A stretch of DNA of 64,000 nucleotides. Origin: Rhizobium jaguaris. GTDB taxonomy: Bacteria; Pseudomonadota; Alphaproteobacteria; Rhizobiales; Rhizobiaceae. Position numbers and translations under genes: made by a program. The notes beneath the pieces are model-generated. The model was not told the origin of the DNA, searched no databases, and saw only the letters and a list, made by a program, of their open reading frames with translations. The first letter of the stretch is position 1. Each line of letters begins with the position of its first letter. The stretch spans positions 1,860,001 through 1,924,000 of the forward strand of contig NZ_CP032695.1 in NCBI RefSeq assembly GCF_003627755.1, written 5' to 3'. Shown one piece after another: positions 47,032 to 55,186 of the stretch.

Positions 47032-48390
47032 ATGGATCTGCGCAACAAGACGCTCAGCGCGTCGGGATTTCATTCGCCCGAACGCGGCACCATCAACGTT
47101 CTGGACGATGTGCTAATCGAGATCGATGCTCAGGGCGCAATCATCGCCGTTCACCGTCACGGCGACCCGAACTACCGTGCCATTCGTGACGCACGCGACG
47201 CCTCCGGCGAACTCGTGATCTTCCCCGCCGGATGCTACATCCTGCCCGGCTTCGTCGATCTGCATGTCCACGCGCCGCAATATCCCCAGCTCGGCGATGC
47301 GCTCGATGTCGCTTTAGAAGTCTGGCTGCAGAAATATACCTTTCCGCTCGAGGCGCGCTATCAGGACGCCGCCTTCGCGCGCCGCATCTATGGTCTGCTG
47401 GTTGACGATCTGCTTGCTAGCGGCACAACCACGGCGCTTTATTTCGCCACCATCCATCAGGAGGCGACGCGGGCGCTGGTCGATATCTGTCTGGAAAAAG
47501 GCCAGCGCGCCCTGATCGGCAAGGTAGCGATGGATAATGCCGATGAGTGTCCGGAGTACTACCGCGACCTCTCGACGGAAGAGGCGCTCGACGGCACACG
47601 AGCGTTGATCGACTATGTGCGTGGACATCCAGACAATGGCGAAGGGCGCGTTTTGCCCGTCGTCACGCCGCGCTTCATCCCCTCCTGCACCGATGCGACA
47701 CTTGAAGGCCTTGGCGCTGTCGCGAAGGAATGCGGCTGCCATGTGCAGACCCATTGCTCGGAAAGCGACTGGGCGCATGGCTATGTCCTTGCAAGACATG
47801 GCATGACGGATACAGACAGCCTAGATCGCTTCGGCTTGCTTGGCCGCAAGACGGTTTTGGCGCATGCGAATTTCCTGACCGCGAAGGATATGGAAACGGT
47901 CCGTGTGCGTGAGGCCGCCGTCGCTCATTGCCCGCTTTCGAATGCCTATTTCGCAAATGCCGTCTTTCCATTGCGCGCCGCGCTCGAGAAGCGGCTGCAT
48001 GTCGGTCTCGGCACGGACATTTCGGGTGGCCCGAGCGCTTCGATGCTCGAGAATGCCCGTGGCGCAATTCTGGCGTCGCGAATGCTGCAAAGCGGCGTCG
48101 ACCCGAACTTGCCGGCAGCGGCCCGCTCGACATTCGGCCCGGCCCAGATCGATTTTCGCGATGCCTTCCATATCGCGACTGCAGGCGGCGGCATCGCGCT
48201 CGATCTTCCGATCGGGCAATTCACGCCCGGCTATCAGTTTGACGCCGTACTCATCGATGCCGATGCCGAGAAAGGCACGGTGCGGCTATTCGAAGACCGC
48301 GACAAGGGCGAGCGTATCCTGCAGAAAATCATCTACACCGCGTCGAGGCCAAACATCGCAGCCACTTGGGTCGGTGGCCGCAAGGTTTGA
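47032..48390 (+). CDS. guaD: Guanine deaminase
   Basis: 452-aa amidohydrolase converting guanine to xanthine and ammonia. Family features: GFVDLHVHAPQYPQLG (metal-binding HxH, about 81), HCSESDWAHGYV (about 241), AHANFLT (about 280), and VGLGTDISGGPSASML (about 326). Full length. ATG 47032 follows GAAGAGG. Last gene of the divergent purine operon, 14 bases after the oxygenase, so the oxygenase product probably feeds purine deamination. Confidence 0.92.
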   Translation: MDLRNKTLSASGFHSPERGTINVLDDVLIEIDAQGAIIAVHRHGDPNYRAIRDARDASGELVIFPAGCYILPGFVDLHVHAPQYPQLGDALDVALEVWLQKYTFPLEARYQDAAFARRIYGLLVDDLLASGTTTALYFATIHQEATRALVDICLEKGQRALIGKVAMDNADECPEYYRDLSTEEALDGTRALIDYVRGHPDNGEGRVLPVVTPRFIPSCTDATLEGLGAVAKECGCHVQTHCSESDWAHGYVLARHGMTDTDSLDRFGLLGRKTVLAHANFLTAKDMETVRVREAAVAHCPLSNAYFANAVFPLRAALEKRLHVGLGTDISGGPSASMLENARGAILASRMLQSGVDPNLPAAARSTFGPAQIDFRDAFHIATAGGGIALDLPIGQFTPGYQFDAVLIDADAEKGTVRLFEDRDKGERILQKIIYTASRPNIAATWVGGRKV

Positions 48391-48391
48391 G

Positions 48392-48408
48392 AGCGGCGCT
48401 ACGCCGCT
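48392..48408. terminator. Short hairpin between convergent genes
   Basis: AGCGGC-GCTAC-GCCGCT, 6-bp stem between and slightly into the ends of guaD and the molybdoenzyme gene, followed by TTT on the plus strand. Weak terminator candidate. Confidence 0.35.
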
Positions 48409-50669
48409 TTGCTGACACGCACCGGAACCGACTTGTAGGACGGCGTGCCGCTTTCCTTGTCCTGGTAGTCGATCGGGATCAGGCAGTTCGCTTCCGGATA
48501 GTAGGCGGCAACCGAACCCGGCGCGATATCGTAGGAAATCGCCGTCAACTTCAATAGACGTCTGGCGCCGGAAGGCAGGGCCGTTTCGATCTCCACGAGA
48601 TCGCCATGTTCCAGGCCCTTCGCAGCCAGGTCGCCGTCATTCATGAACAATACGTCGCGCCGGCCGAAAACGCCGCGATAGCGATCGTCGAGACCATAGA
48701 TTGTCGTGTTGTATTGATCGTGGCTGCGGATCGTCGCGAGCTTGAGGATACCAGCGTCGGCAAACACAATATCCTCGTTAAGCCCTTGGAACAGCAGGAA
48801 TTCGGCCTTGGCAGAAGGGGTCTTCCAAACACGCTCGGTTGGGCCAAGGGGCAGGCGGAAACCGCCCGGTACGCGGATGCGCTCATTGTAGCGCGCAAAA
48901 TCCGGGAAGACGATTTCGATTTTGTCGCGGATGCGATCGTAGTCGGCGATCAGGTCCATCCAGGCGACCTTGCTGCCGGGCAATGTCGCCTGCGCCATAC
49001 CGGCAACGATCGCCGGTTCGGAGCGCAGATGTTCGGACGCCGGTTTCAGCTTGCCGCGCGAGGCATGCACCATCGACATCGAGTCTTCGATTGTCACCGA
49101 TTGCGGTCCGGAGGACTGAATATCCTGCTCAGTGCGTCCAAGCACTGGCAGAATGATGGATTCCTTGCCGATCAGCAGTTGCGAACGGTTGAGCTTGGTA
49201 TTCATATGAACGGCGAGATCGAGCTTGCGCATGCTTTCGGCGCAGAGTTCTGGATCCGGCAACGCGATCGAAAAATTGCCGCCAAGGCAGATGAGCACTT
49301 TCGACCGCCCCTCCGCCATCGCCTGCATTGCCGCAACTGCATCGTGGCCATGGTGCTCAGGCGATTTGAAGCCGAACGCGCGCTCGATGCCGGCAAACAT
49401 CGCGGGATTCGGCCTCTCGCTGATCCCGACCGTGCGATTGCCCTGCACGTTGGAATGGCCGCGCAGCGGGCAGATGCCGGCACCTGGCTTGCCGAAATTG
49501 CCGCGCAGCAGCAACAGATTGGCGATCTGCTGCACATTGGCGGTGCCCTTGGCGTGTTGGGTGATGCCCATGCCATAGGTAACGATCGTGGCGTTCGATT
49601 TGACATAGGCCGCGGCAACCCGTTCCAGGTCCGCACGCGCAAGGCCGGAGGCCCTTTCGATATCGGCCCAAGCCGTTTGCTTGAGATCGGCGGCGAAGGC
49701 GTCGAAGCCGTTGGTGTGTTCGGCGATGAAGGCACGGTCGAGCACGTCTTCGGACGTTTCAGCCAACTCCAACACCGCCTTCATAATGCCCTTCAGCGCA
49801 GCCGCATCACCGCCGATCCTGACCTGATAATAGGAAGAGGCAATCCGCGTCGAGCCGAACGTGCCCATCTCGATTGGGTTCTGTGGATCGGCGAAGCGCT
49901 CGAGTGCCCGCTCCTTCAATGGATTGAAGACAATGATCGGCACACCGCGCCGCGAGCATTCATGCAGCGTGCCCATCATGCGCGGATGGTTGGTGCCGGG
50001 ATTGTGACCCATGGCGATGATCAGCTCGCAGCGGTCGAAATCCTCCAGCGATACCGTGCCCTTGCCGATGCCGATCGACTGCGGCAGGCCGACGCTGGTC
50101 GCCTCATGACACATGTTGGAGCAGTCGGGGAAATTGTTGGTGCCGTATTCGCGCGCAAAAATCTGGAACAGAAAAGCGGCCTCATTGGAGGCACGGCCGG
50201 ACGTGTAGAACTCCGCCATGTCCGGGTTGGGCAGGCTGCGCATGATCTCGCCGATGCGGGCAAAGGCTGCATCCCATTCGATCGGCCGATAGGCATCGGT
50301 CGTGCGGTCATAGACCATCGGATGGGTCAGCCGACCTTCATTTTCCAGCTCGTAATCGTTCCATTGCAATAGCTCGGTCACGGTATACTTGGCGAAGAAG
50401 TCGGGCGTCACACGCTTGTTCGTCGCTTCCCAGGTGACGGCTTTTGCGCCGTTTTCGCAGAACTGGAAGGTCGATGTATGCTCCTTGTCGGGCCAGGCGC
50501 AGCCGGGGCAATCGAAACCGTCGGGCTTGTTGGTGCGCAGAAGAAGCAATGGCGCTTCGGTGACATCCATCTGCTTACGCACGGCCCTGGCAGTCGCCCT
50601 CAATGCGCCCCAGCCACCGGCGGGATTGCTGTAGGCACGAATTCCCGGAACTTCACGCTTCTGCGCCAT
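48399..50669 (-). CDS. FdhF/YdeP family molybdopterin oxidoreductase
   Basis: 756-aa member of the YdeP branch of formate dehydrogenase-like bis-MGD enzymes. It has an N-terminal Cys-containing region (DCPGCAWP then FCENGAKA) that could bind a [4Fe-4S] cluster, the molybdopterin oxidoreductase domain (about 110-500) and a C-terminal dinucleotide-binding domain (about 640-750). There is no Tat signal, so it is cytoplasmic. Start ATG 50669 has GGAG upstream; an in-frame longer start at 50813 lacks support. Substrate of the family is not settled. It converges on guaD, but functional linkage to purines is not shown. Confidence 0.88.
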   Translation of the reverse strand: MAQKREVPGIRAYSNPAGGWGALRATARAVRKQMDVTEAPLLLLRTNKPDGFDCPGCAWPDKEHTSTFQFCENGAKAVTWEATNKRVTPDFFAKYTVTELLQWNDYELENEGRLTHPMVYDRTTDAYRPIEWDAAFARIGEIMRSLPNPDMAEFYTSGRASNEAAFLFQIFAREYGTNNFPDCSNMCHEATSVGLPQSIGIGKGTVSLEDFDRCELIIAMGHNPGTNHPRMMGTLHECSRRGVPIIVFNPLKERALERFADPQNPIEMGTFGSTRIASSYYQVRIGGDAAALKGIMKAVLELAETSEDVLDRAFIAEHTNGFDAFAADLKQTAWADIERASGLARADLERVAAAYVKSNATIVTYGMGITQHAKGTANVQQIANLLLLRGNFGKPGAGICPLRGHSNVQGNRTVGISERPNPAMFAGIERAFGFKSPEHHGHDAVAAMQAMAEGRSKVLICLGGNFSIALPDPELCAESMRKLDLAVHMNTKLNRSQLLIGKESIILPVLGRTEQDIQSSGPQSVTIEDSMSMVHASRGKLKPASEHLRSEPAIVAGMAQATLPGSKVAWMDLIADYDRIRDKIEIVFPDFARYNERIRVPGGFRLPLGPTERVWKTPSAKAEFLLFQGLNEDIVFADAGILKLATIRSHDQYNTTIYGLDDRYRGVFGRRDVLFMNDGDLAAKGLEHGDLVEIETALPSGARRLLKLTAISYDIAPGSVAAYYPEANCLIPIDYQDKESGTPSYKSVPVRVSKAA

Positions 50670-50809
50670 CACACGCTCCTTTGGTTGCCCTCCCGAGACC
50701 CCCTCGATGAAACTAGCCGATTGGCGAATATTTTCCATAGATTGGGGAGTAACGGGCATGGATTCATTGTGCGCTGTATCAAGCGGCTGATCCCGACGGA
50801 ACCAAACGC

Positions 50810-51763
50810 TCAATTCTTAAACACAAGACAAGCTCCGCCTTTCTCGCGGACTTGAGTGCAAACCGCGTCCGCCTCGGCGCGTGTCTGCCGGCCGATGCGC
50901 GCGGCATATCGGATGCGGAAACCGAAATCGCCGTTACGCTGGCGCACGATGAGCGGTTTTTCTTCATTCAGGGGTGATGGAAGCCTACCGACTTCCTCGG
51001 AGAAAAGACTGCGGACGGTATCGAGCTGGAAATGTTCCGCAAGTTGAGCACCCCAGGGCGCCCAGGGACGCTCCTGCTCCAGAGCGACCTGCTGCTTCAG
51101 CCTGCGGCTGCCGGCGAGCGCCATGCACGCCTGCGTGAAAGGTTTGCCCTTGTCGAGTTCCGGCGCGATGGTATCAGGCGGGTCATCCTTCCATTGCTCA
51201 ACCGTGTGCGCCGTAATGGCAATCACGTAGCTGCGCGTCTCAAAGGGGAGATTGCCGGAGTTGAGAAAATTAGCGAGGCCGTTTTCGCCGGCATTATAGG
51301 CCGCTGCAGCCAAGCCGAGATTGCCGAAACGGTTGCGCAACTCGTCCAGATATACTGCCGCCTTGCCCAATGCCTCCAGCAAGTCGTAGCTGTCCTGAAC
51401 GCCGCGCAATCTCGCCGTTCCCGGCATGAATTGCGCAATGCCTCGCGCACCCTTGGGACTGACGGCATCGGGGCGAAACGTGCTCTCGCGCCAGATGAGC
51501 CTGGCAAGATAATCCGGTGGCAGATGATTGGCGCGAGCGAAATAGTCGATCGCGTCGCAGAGATCGCGATTGTAACTTTCCTTGCGGATGCAAAGTGTTT
51601 TGCCGGTATCGGTTATCAAAGGTCCGGAAATGCAAGCAGGTGGCGCAACGCTCCATTCAGGCTGAGCCTTTGCGGTACAAACGGCCAAAACCACAAAGCC
51701 GAATGCAATGACGAAATTTATGGCCTTTCCGACAAGGCTGGGCCGATGCTGGTTGCCTGCCAT
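50810..51763 (-). CDS. Lytic transglycosylase (SLT domain) protein
   Basis: 317-aa periplasmic muramidase-like protein. Signal peptide about 1-33; SLT domain about 65-185 with catalytic Glu in IWRESTFRPDAVSPKGARG, GIAQFMPGTA and AAAYNAGENGLANF. The C-terminal part (about 265-317) is a small alpha/beta region resembling a SPOR-like repeat (GFRIRYAARIGRQTRAEADA). It cleaves peptidoglycan between MurNAc and GlcNAc. Stands alone on the minus strand; the 130-bp gap to the GntR gene holds nothing visible. Confidence 0.88.
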   Translation of the reverse strand: MAGNQHRPSLVGKAINFVIAFGFVVLAVCTAKAQPEWSVAPPACISGPLITDTGKTLCIRKESYNRDLCDAIDYFARANHLPPDYLARLIWRESTFRPDAVSPKGARGIAQFMPGTARLRGVQDSYDLLEALGKAAVYLDELRNRFGNLGLAAAAYNAGENGLANFLNSGNLPFETRSYVIAITAHTVEQWKDDPPDTIAPELDKGKPFTQACMALAGSRRLKQQVALEQERPWAPWGAQLAEHFQLDTVRSLFSEEVGRLPSPLNEEKPLIVRQRNGDFGFRIRYAARIGRQTRAEADAVCTQVREKGGACLVFKN

Positions 51764-51893
51764 CCGTGCGAAACCCGTTGGAAACCGTCAAATCGCTAGA
51801 GTGCCGCTCTTGATAGCATCGATAAGCGATAACGAAAACCATGAAGGCTGTGAAAGGCTTCCTTGATCAGTGATCGGAGCGTCCGGAGCGGCC

Positions 51894-52574
51894 TCAGTTG
51901 CCCGCGTTAGGCGCAGCGAAAATGATGCTGGCATCACTGACAATGGCAACATGCGAATAGGCGGCCCGGCTTGCGGCTTGGGCATCGGCCTGCAGAATGG
52001 CGGTGACGATAACGTCGTGTTCATCAAAGGATTTGGAAAGCCGGCCCGGAAGCCGGAACTGCGCACGCCGAAACGGCGCAAGCCTGGCCCTGGTTTGCGT
52101 CACCAGTTCCAAAATATGGTCGTTGTGAGCGCCGCGATAGAGCTGAGTGTGAAACTCGATGTTGTAAGCGGCATAATCCTCTTCGGCGCGTGCATGCACG
52201 AGCCGGGCGGAAGCACGGTGCTCGAGCTCGAGGGTGCGACGCTCGTCGACGGTCATCCGTTCTGCGGATAGGCGTGCACAGATGGCTTCGAGTTCCGCCA
52301 TCGCTTCGAACATCGAATGCAGATAGGCACCGGTGACATTCGTAACGACGGCGCTGCGGTTCGGTTCGCGGCCGACAAGGCCCATCGCGCCAAGCTCACG
52401 CAACGCCTCGCGCACCGGCGTCCGCGATACGTCGAAACGGCTCGCCAGCGATATTTCGTCAAGCTTCGCCCCCGGCAGGAGCACGCCAGTCACGATCATA
52501 TCGGCAATTGCCCGCACCATCTGTTCGACGGTCGTTCCGGCTCTGACGATTTCTCTGCGCTTCACCTGCTTCAC
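51894..52574 (-). CDS. GntR family (FCD/FadR subgroup) transcriptional regulator
   Basis: 226-aa regulator: N-terminal winged helix-turn-helix (LDEISLASRFDVSRTPVREA, about 40) and C-terminal all-helical FCD domain (about 85-215) that binds a small carboxylate or similar ligand with a metal. Divergent from the biuret/BMP operon, 337 bases apart. Three TGCATACA words in this gap, one 23 bases before its own start and one on the operon promoter, are likely operators. Confidence 0.9.
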   Translation of the reverse strand: MKQVKRREIVRAGTTVEQMVRAIADMIVTGVLLPGAKLDEISLASRFDVSRTPVREALRELGAMGLVGREPNRSAVVTNVTGAYLHSMFEAMAELEAICARLSAERMTVDERRTLELEHRASARLVHARAEEDYAAYNIEFHTQLYRGAHNDHILELVTQTRARLAPFRRAQFRLPGRLSKSFDEHDVIVTAILQADAQAASRAAYSHVAIVSDASIIFAAPNAGN

Positions 52575-52596
52575 TGGGATGACTGCCTCGATTTAT

Positions 52597-52604
52597 TGCA
52601 TACA
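52597..52604. promoter_or_regulatory. GntR operator candidate, copy 1 (TGCATACA)
   Basis: TGCATACA, close to the TGTATACA-type palindrome recognised by FCD GntR proteins, 22 bases upstream of the GntR start; would give autoregulation. Confidence 0.45.
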
Positions 52605-52730
52605 GATGTAGCGCTAGAACCGCAAAGTCAATTCTCGATTTAAATTATTGTTTTGAAATGATGTTTAGCACGTGGAAGACTTCCTAAGATGGCATTTGAA
52701 AAATAAATCCTGTATTTTCGATCAAAAAAA

Positions 52731-52741
52731 GAGCACTGCTC
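52731..52741. promoter_or_regulatory. GAGCACTGCTC palindrome, possible sigma-54 activator site
   Basis: Perfect 11-bp inverted repeat just after an A-tract, about 100 bases upstream of the sigma-54 promoter at 52838. The distance fits an enhancer site such as NtrC, although the sequence is only a partial match to the NtrC consensus. Confidence 0.35.
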
Positions 52742-52770
52742 ATTTTTGAAGCTCAGTTACTAGCGTAATC

Positions 52771-52778
52771 TGCATACA
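52771..52778. promoter_or_regulatory. GntR operator candidate, copy 2 (TGCATACA)
   Basis: Second TGCATACA, followed by CTTTTCG. The downstream flank is nearly identical to that of the third copy (CTTTTTCG), so the repeat is at least 15 bp long. Confidence 0.5.
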
Positions 52779-52837
52779 CTTTTCGCAGGCCATTTTAATC
52801 GAAGAATTTTAATACCAAATATCAATAGGTTAAAATC

Positions 52838-52853
52838 TGGCACGGTGATTGCA
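52838..52853 (+). promoter_or_regulatory. Sigma-54 (-24/-12) promoter, perfect consensus
   Basis: TGGCACG-GTGA-TTGCA matches the sigma-54 consensus TGGCACG-N4-TTGCW at every position, 58 bases before the ATG of the BMP/biuret operon. Transcription would start near 52864. The -12 element overlaps the third TGCATACA copy, so the GntR protein would block it. Confidence 0.85.
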
Positions 52854-52857
52854 TACA
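52850..52857. promoter_or_regulatory. GntR operator candidate, copy 3 (TGCATACA), on the -12 element
   Basis: Third TGCATACA; it overlaps the TTGCA of the sigma-54 promoter. Bound repressor would exclude RNA polymerase. Confidence 0.55.
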
Positions 52858-52911
52858 CTTTTTCGTAACTCTTTTTTTTACGAACCGGCTTCCGCCGCAA
52901 GGAGCAATAAC

Positions 52912-54039
52912 ATGACCAGACTCCTTTCCATGAACCGCCGCAATTTTCTCCAGGCATCGGCAGCAGGCGCACTCGCTACCGTCGCGCCGGGCCTTCTCTC
53001 CTCCCGCGCCTATGCTGAGACCGCGCTCACCGTCGGCTTCATCTATGTCGGACCGAAGGATGACTACGGCTACAATCAGTCACACGCCGAAGGTGCCGCC
53101 GTCGTCAAGGCGATATCCGGTGTCACTGTCGTCGAGGAGGAAAACGTCCCCGAGACCGTCGATGTGCAGAAGACGATGGAATCGATGATCAATCTCGATG
53201 GCGCCACGCTGGTTTTCCCGACATCCTTCGGCTATTTCGATCCGCACATGCTGGCCATGGCCGCCAAATATCCCGACATCCAGTTCCGCCATTGTGGTGG
53301 TCTCTGGCAGGCGGGAAAGCATCCGGCGAATACCGGCTCCTATTTCGGTTACATTTTCCAGGGTCAATACCTGAACGGCGTCACAGCCGGCTATGCAACC
53401 AAGAGCAAGAAGATCGGCTTCGTTGCCGCCAAGCCGATCCCGCAGGTTCTGCAGAACATCAATGCCTTCCTGCTCGGCGCCCGATCCGTCGATCCGGCCA
53501 TCACCTGCCAGGTGATCTTTACCGGCGAATGGTCGCTGGCCGTCAAGGAGGCCGAAGCCACCAACGCGCTGATCGACCAGGGCGCCGACGTCGTCACCTG
53601 CCATGTCGACAGCCCGAAGGTGGTTGTCGAGACCGCCGCGGGCCGTGGTGCCTTCATCTGCGGCTATCATGCCAACCAGAGCCCGCTTGCCCCGGCGAAA
53701 TATCTGACCGGGGCCGAATGGGCCTGGGGCAATGTCTATTCGGGCTTCGTGAAGAAGACCCAGGCCGGCGAAAAGCCTGGAAACTTCGTCCGAGGCGGTC
53801 TGAAGGATGGCTTTGTCAAGATGAGCCCGCTCGGCCCTGGTGTTTCCGACGAATCCCGCAAGAAATTCGAGGCGACGCTTGCCGAGATGATGGCGGGTAA
53901 ATTCTCGGTCTTCAAAGGCCCGATCAAAGACAACAAGGGCAATGTCGTCATCACGGTCGACAAGAGCTTCGCCGAGGATGCCATCGAACTCGAGAGCATG
54001 AATTATCTGGTCGAAGGTGTCGTCGGCTCCACGGCCTGA
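52912..54039 (+). CDS. BMP family ABC transporter substrate-binding protein (biuret-operon)
   Basis: 375-aa Med/PnrA-type binding protein with a Tat signal NRRNFLQASAAGA and mature start near residue 36. Shares family motifs with the binding protein at 41359 (VGFIYVGPKDDYGYNQSHA; LVFPTSFGYFDPHML) but is clearly divergent. Start ATG 52912 follows AAGGAG. In an operon with biuret and allophanate hydrolases, the ligand is probably a ureide (biuret, triuret or a purine-degradation product) rather than a nucleoside. Confidence 0.92.
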   Translation: MTRLLSMNRRNFLQASAAGALATVAPGLLSSRAYAETALTVGFIYVGPKDDYGYNQSHAEGAAVVKAISGVTVVEEENVPETVDVQKTMESMINLDGATLVFPTSFGYFDPHMLAMAAKYPDIQFRHCGGLWQAGKHPANTGSYFGYIFQGQYLNGVTAGYATKSKKIGFVAAKPIPQVLQNINAFLLGARSVDPAITCQVIFTGEWSLAVKEAEATNALIDQGADVVTCHVDSPKVVVETAAGRGAFICGYHANQSPLAPAKYLTGAEWAWGNVYSGFVKKTQAGEKPGNFVRGGLKDGFVKMSPLGPGVSDESRKKFEATLAEMMAGKFSVFKGPIKDNKGNVVITVDKSFAEDAIELESMNYLVEGVVGSTA

Positions 54040-54058
54040 TCATCGAGGGAGAAGCGTC

Positions 54059-55186
54059 ATGACGGTCGAAGTCAACGATCCCGCATTATCCATCGGTACG
54101 CAAAGACGGGCGTTGCGCCCGGCCCTCGAATGGCTGGCGCGAAGGGCTGAGCCGGTCGTGATCACACTTGGCGCAATCCTCGCCGGATTGGCGCTTTTCT
54201 CCCTCTTCATCCTGGCGGTCGGCAAATCGCCGGCCGACCTTTATCGCTTCATGTATACCGGCGGCTTCGGTAGCTGGTTTTCGATCCAGAACAGCCTGAG
54301 CCGCGCTTCTCCTCTGCTGCTCACCTCGCTCTGCGTTGCGTTACCCGCGAGGCTCGGTCTCGTGATCATCGGCGGCGAGGGTGCTGTCGTGCTTGGCGGC
54401 GTTGCGGCGGCGGCGATCGCGCTGCCGATTGTCGGTCTCTTGCCGCCGATCATCGTCCTCATGCTGATGGCGCTTGCGGCCATGGTGATCGGCGGCATCT
54501 GGATCGGCCTTGCCGGATTCCTGCGTCACTATCGCGGCGTCAACGAAACCATCTCCTCGCTGCTGCTCGCCTATATCGCCATCGCCTTGATGAACCAGTT
54601 CGTCGAGGGGCTGCTGCGCGATCCGGCAAGCCTCAACAAGCCATCCACCAAGCCGCTGCCACATGACTATATGCTCGGCAACATCCCAGGCATCGACGTG
54701 CACTGGGGCCTCGTCATCGGTATCGTCGCCTGCATCGCGTCCTGGATATTGATCGAGGTAACAAGTTACGGCTTTGCCGCCCGCATCGCCGGCGGCAACG
54801 TCCGCGCCGCGCAAATCCAGGGCCTGCCCGTCGGCCGGTTGATTGCCGGCTTTACGGCGATTGCCGGCAGCTTCGCCGGTCTTGCCGGCATGATCGAGGT
54901 CGCCGCCGTCCAGGGCAGCGCCAATGCCTCACTTGCCGCAGGCTATGGTTACACCGGCATTCTCGTTGCCTTCCTTGCCCGCCACAATCCGCTGGCAATC
55001 ATCCCGGTCGCCATTCTTCTTGGTGGCATCGACGCCTCCGGCGGCCTGATCCAGCGCCGCATGGGCCTGCCCGACGCGACTGTTCTAGTCCTGCAGGGCA
55101 CGCTCTTCATCGTCATTCTCTTCTGCGAAACCTTTTACGGCCGTTTCAAGATCTTCAATCCCGACCTCTGGAAAAGGAGCGCATGA
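54059..55186 (+). CDS. ABC transporter permease (BMP type), biuret-operon, first
   Basis: 375-aa BPD_transp_2-type permease with about 9-10 predicted helices; ALPARLGLVIIGGEGAVVLGG near residue 98 corresponds to the family loop. ATG 54059 follows GAGGGAGAAG; the longer frame from 54017 overlaps the binding-protein gene. It overlaps the next permease by 4 bases (ATGA). Confidence 0.91.
   Translation: MTVEVNDPALSIGTQRRALRPALEWLARRAEPVVITLGAILAGLALFSLFILAVGKSPADLYRFMYTGGFGSWFSIQNSLSRASPLLLTSLCVALPARLGLVIIGGEGAVVLGGVAAAAIALPIVGLLPPIIVLMLMALAAMVIGGIWIGLAGFLRHYRGVNETISSLLLAYIAIALMNQFVEGLLRDPASLNKPSTKPLPHDYMLGNIPGIDVHWGLVIGIVACIASWILIEVTSYGFAARIAGGNVRAAQIQGLPVGRLIAGFTAIAGSFAGLAGMIEVAAVQGSANASLAAGYGYTGILVAFLARHNPLAIIPVAILLGGIDASGGLIQRRMGLPDATVLVLQGTLFIVILFCETFYGRFKIFNPDLWKRSA

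Noticed and set aside
48606..50372. 588-aa open frame opposite the molybdoenzyme
   Set aside because: Antisense shadow of a gene with clear bis-MGD family sequence.
54017..54058. Upstream in-frame start of the biuret-operon permease
   Set aside because: Lies inside the binding-protein gene and lacks a binding site; ATG 54059 has a good one.
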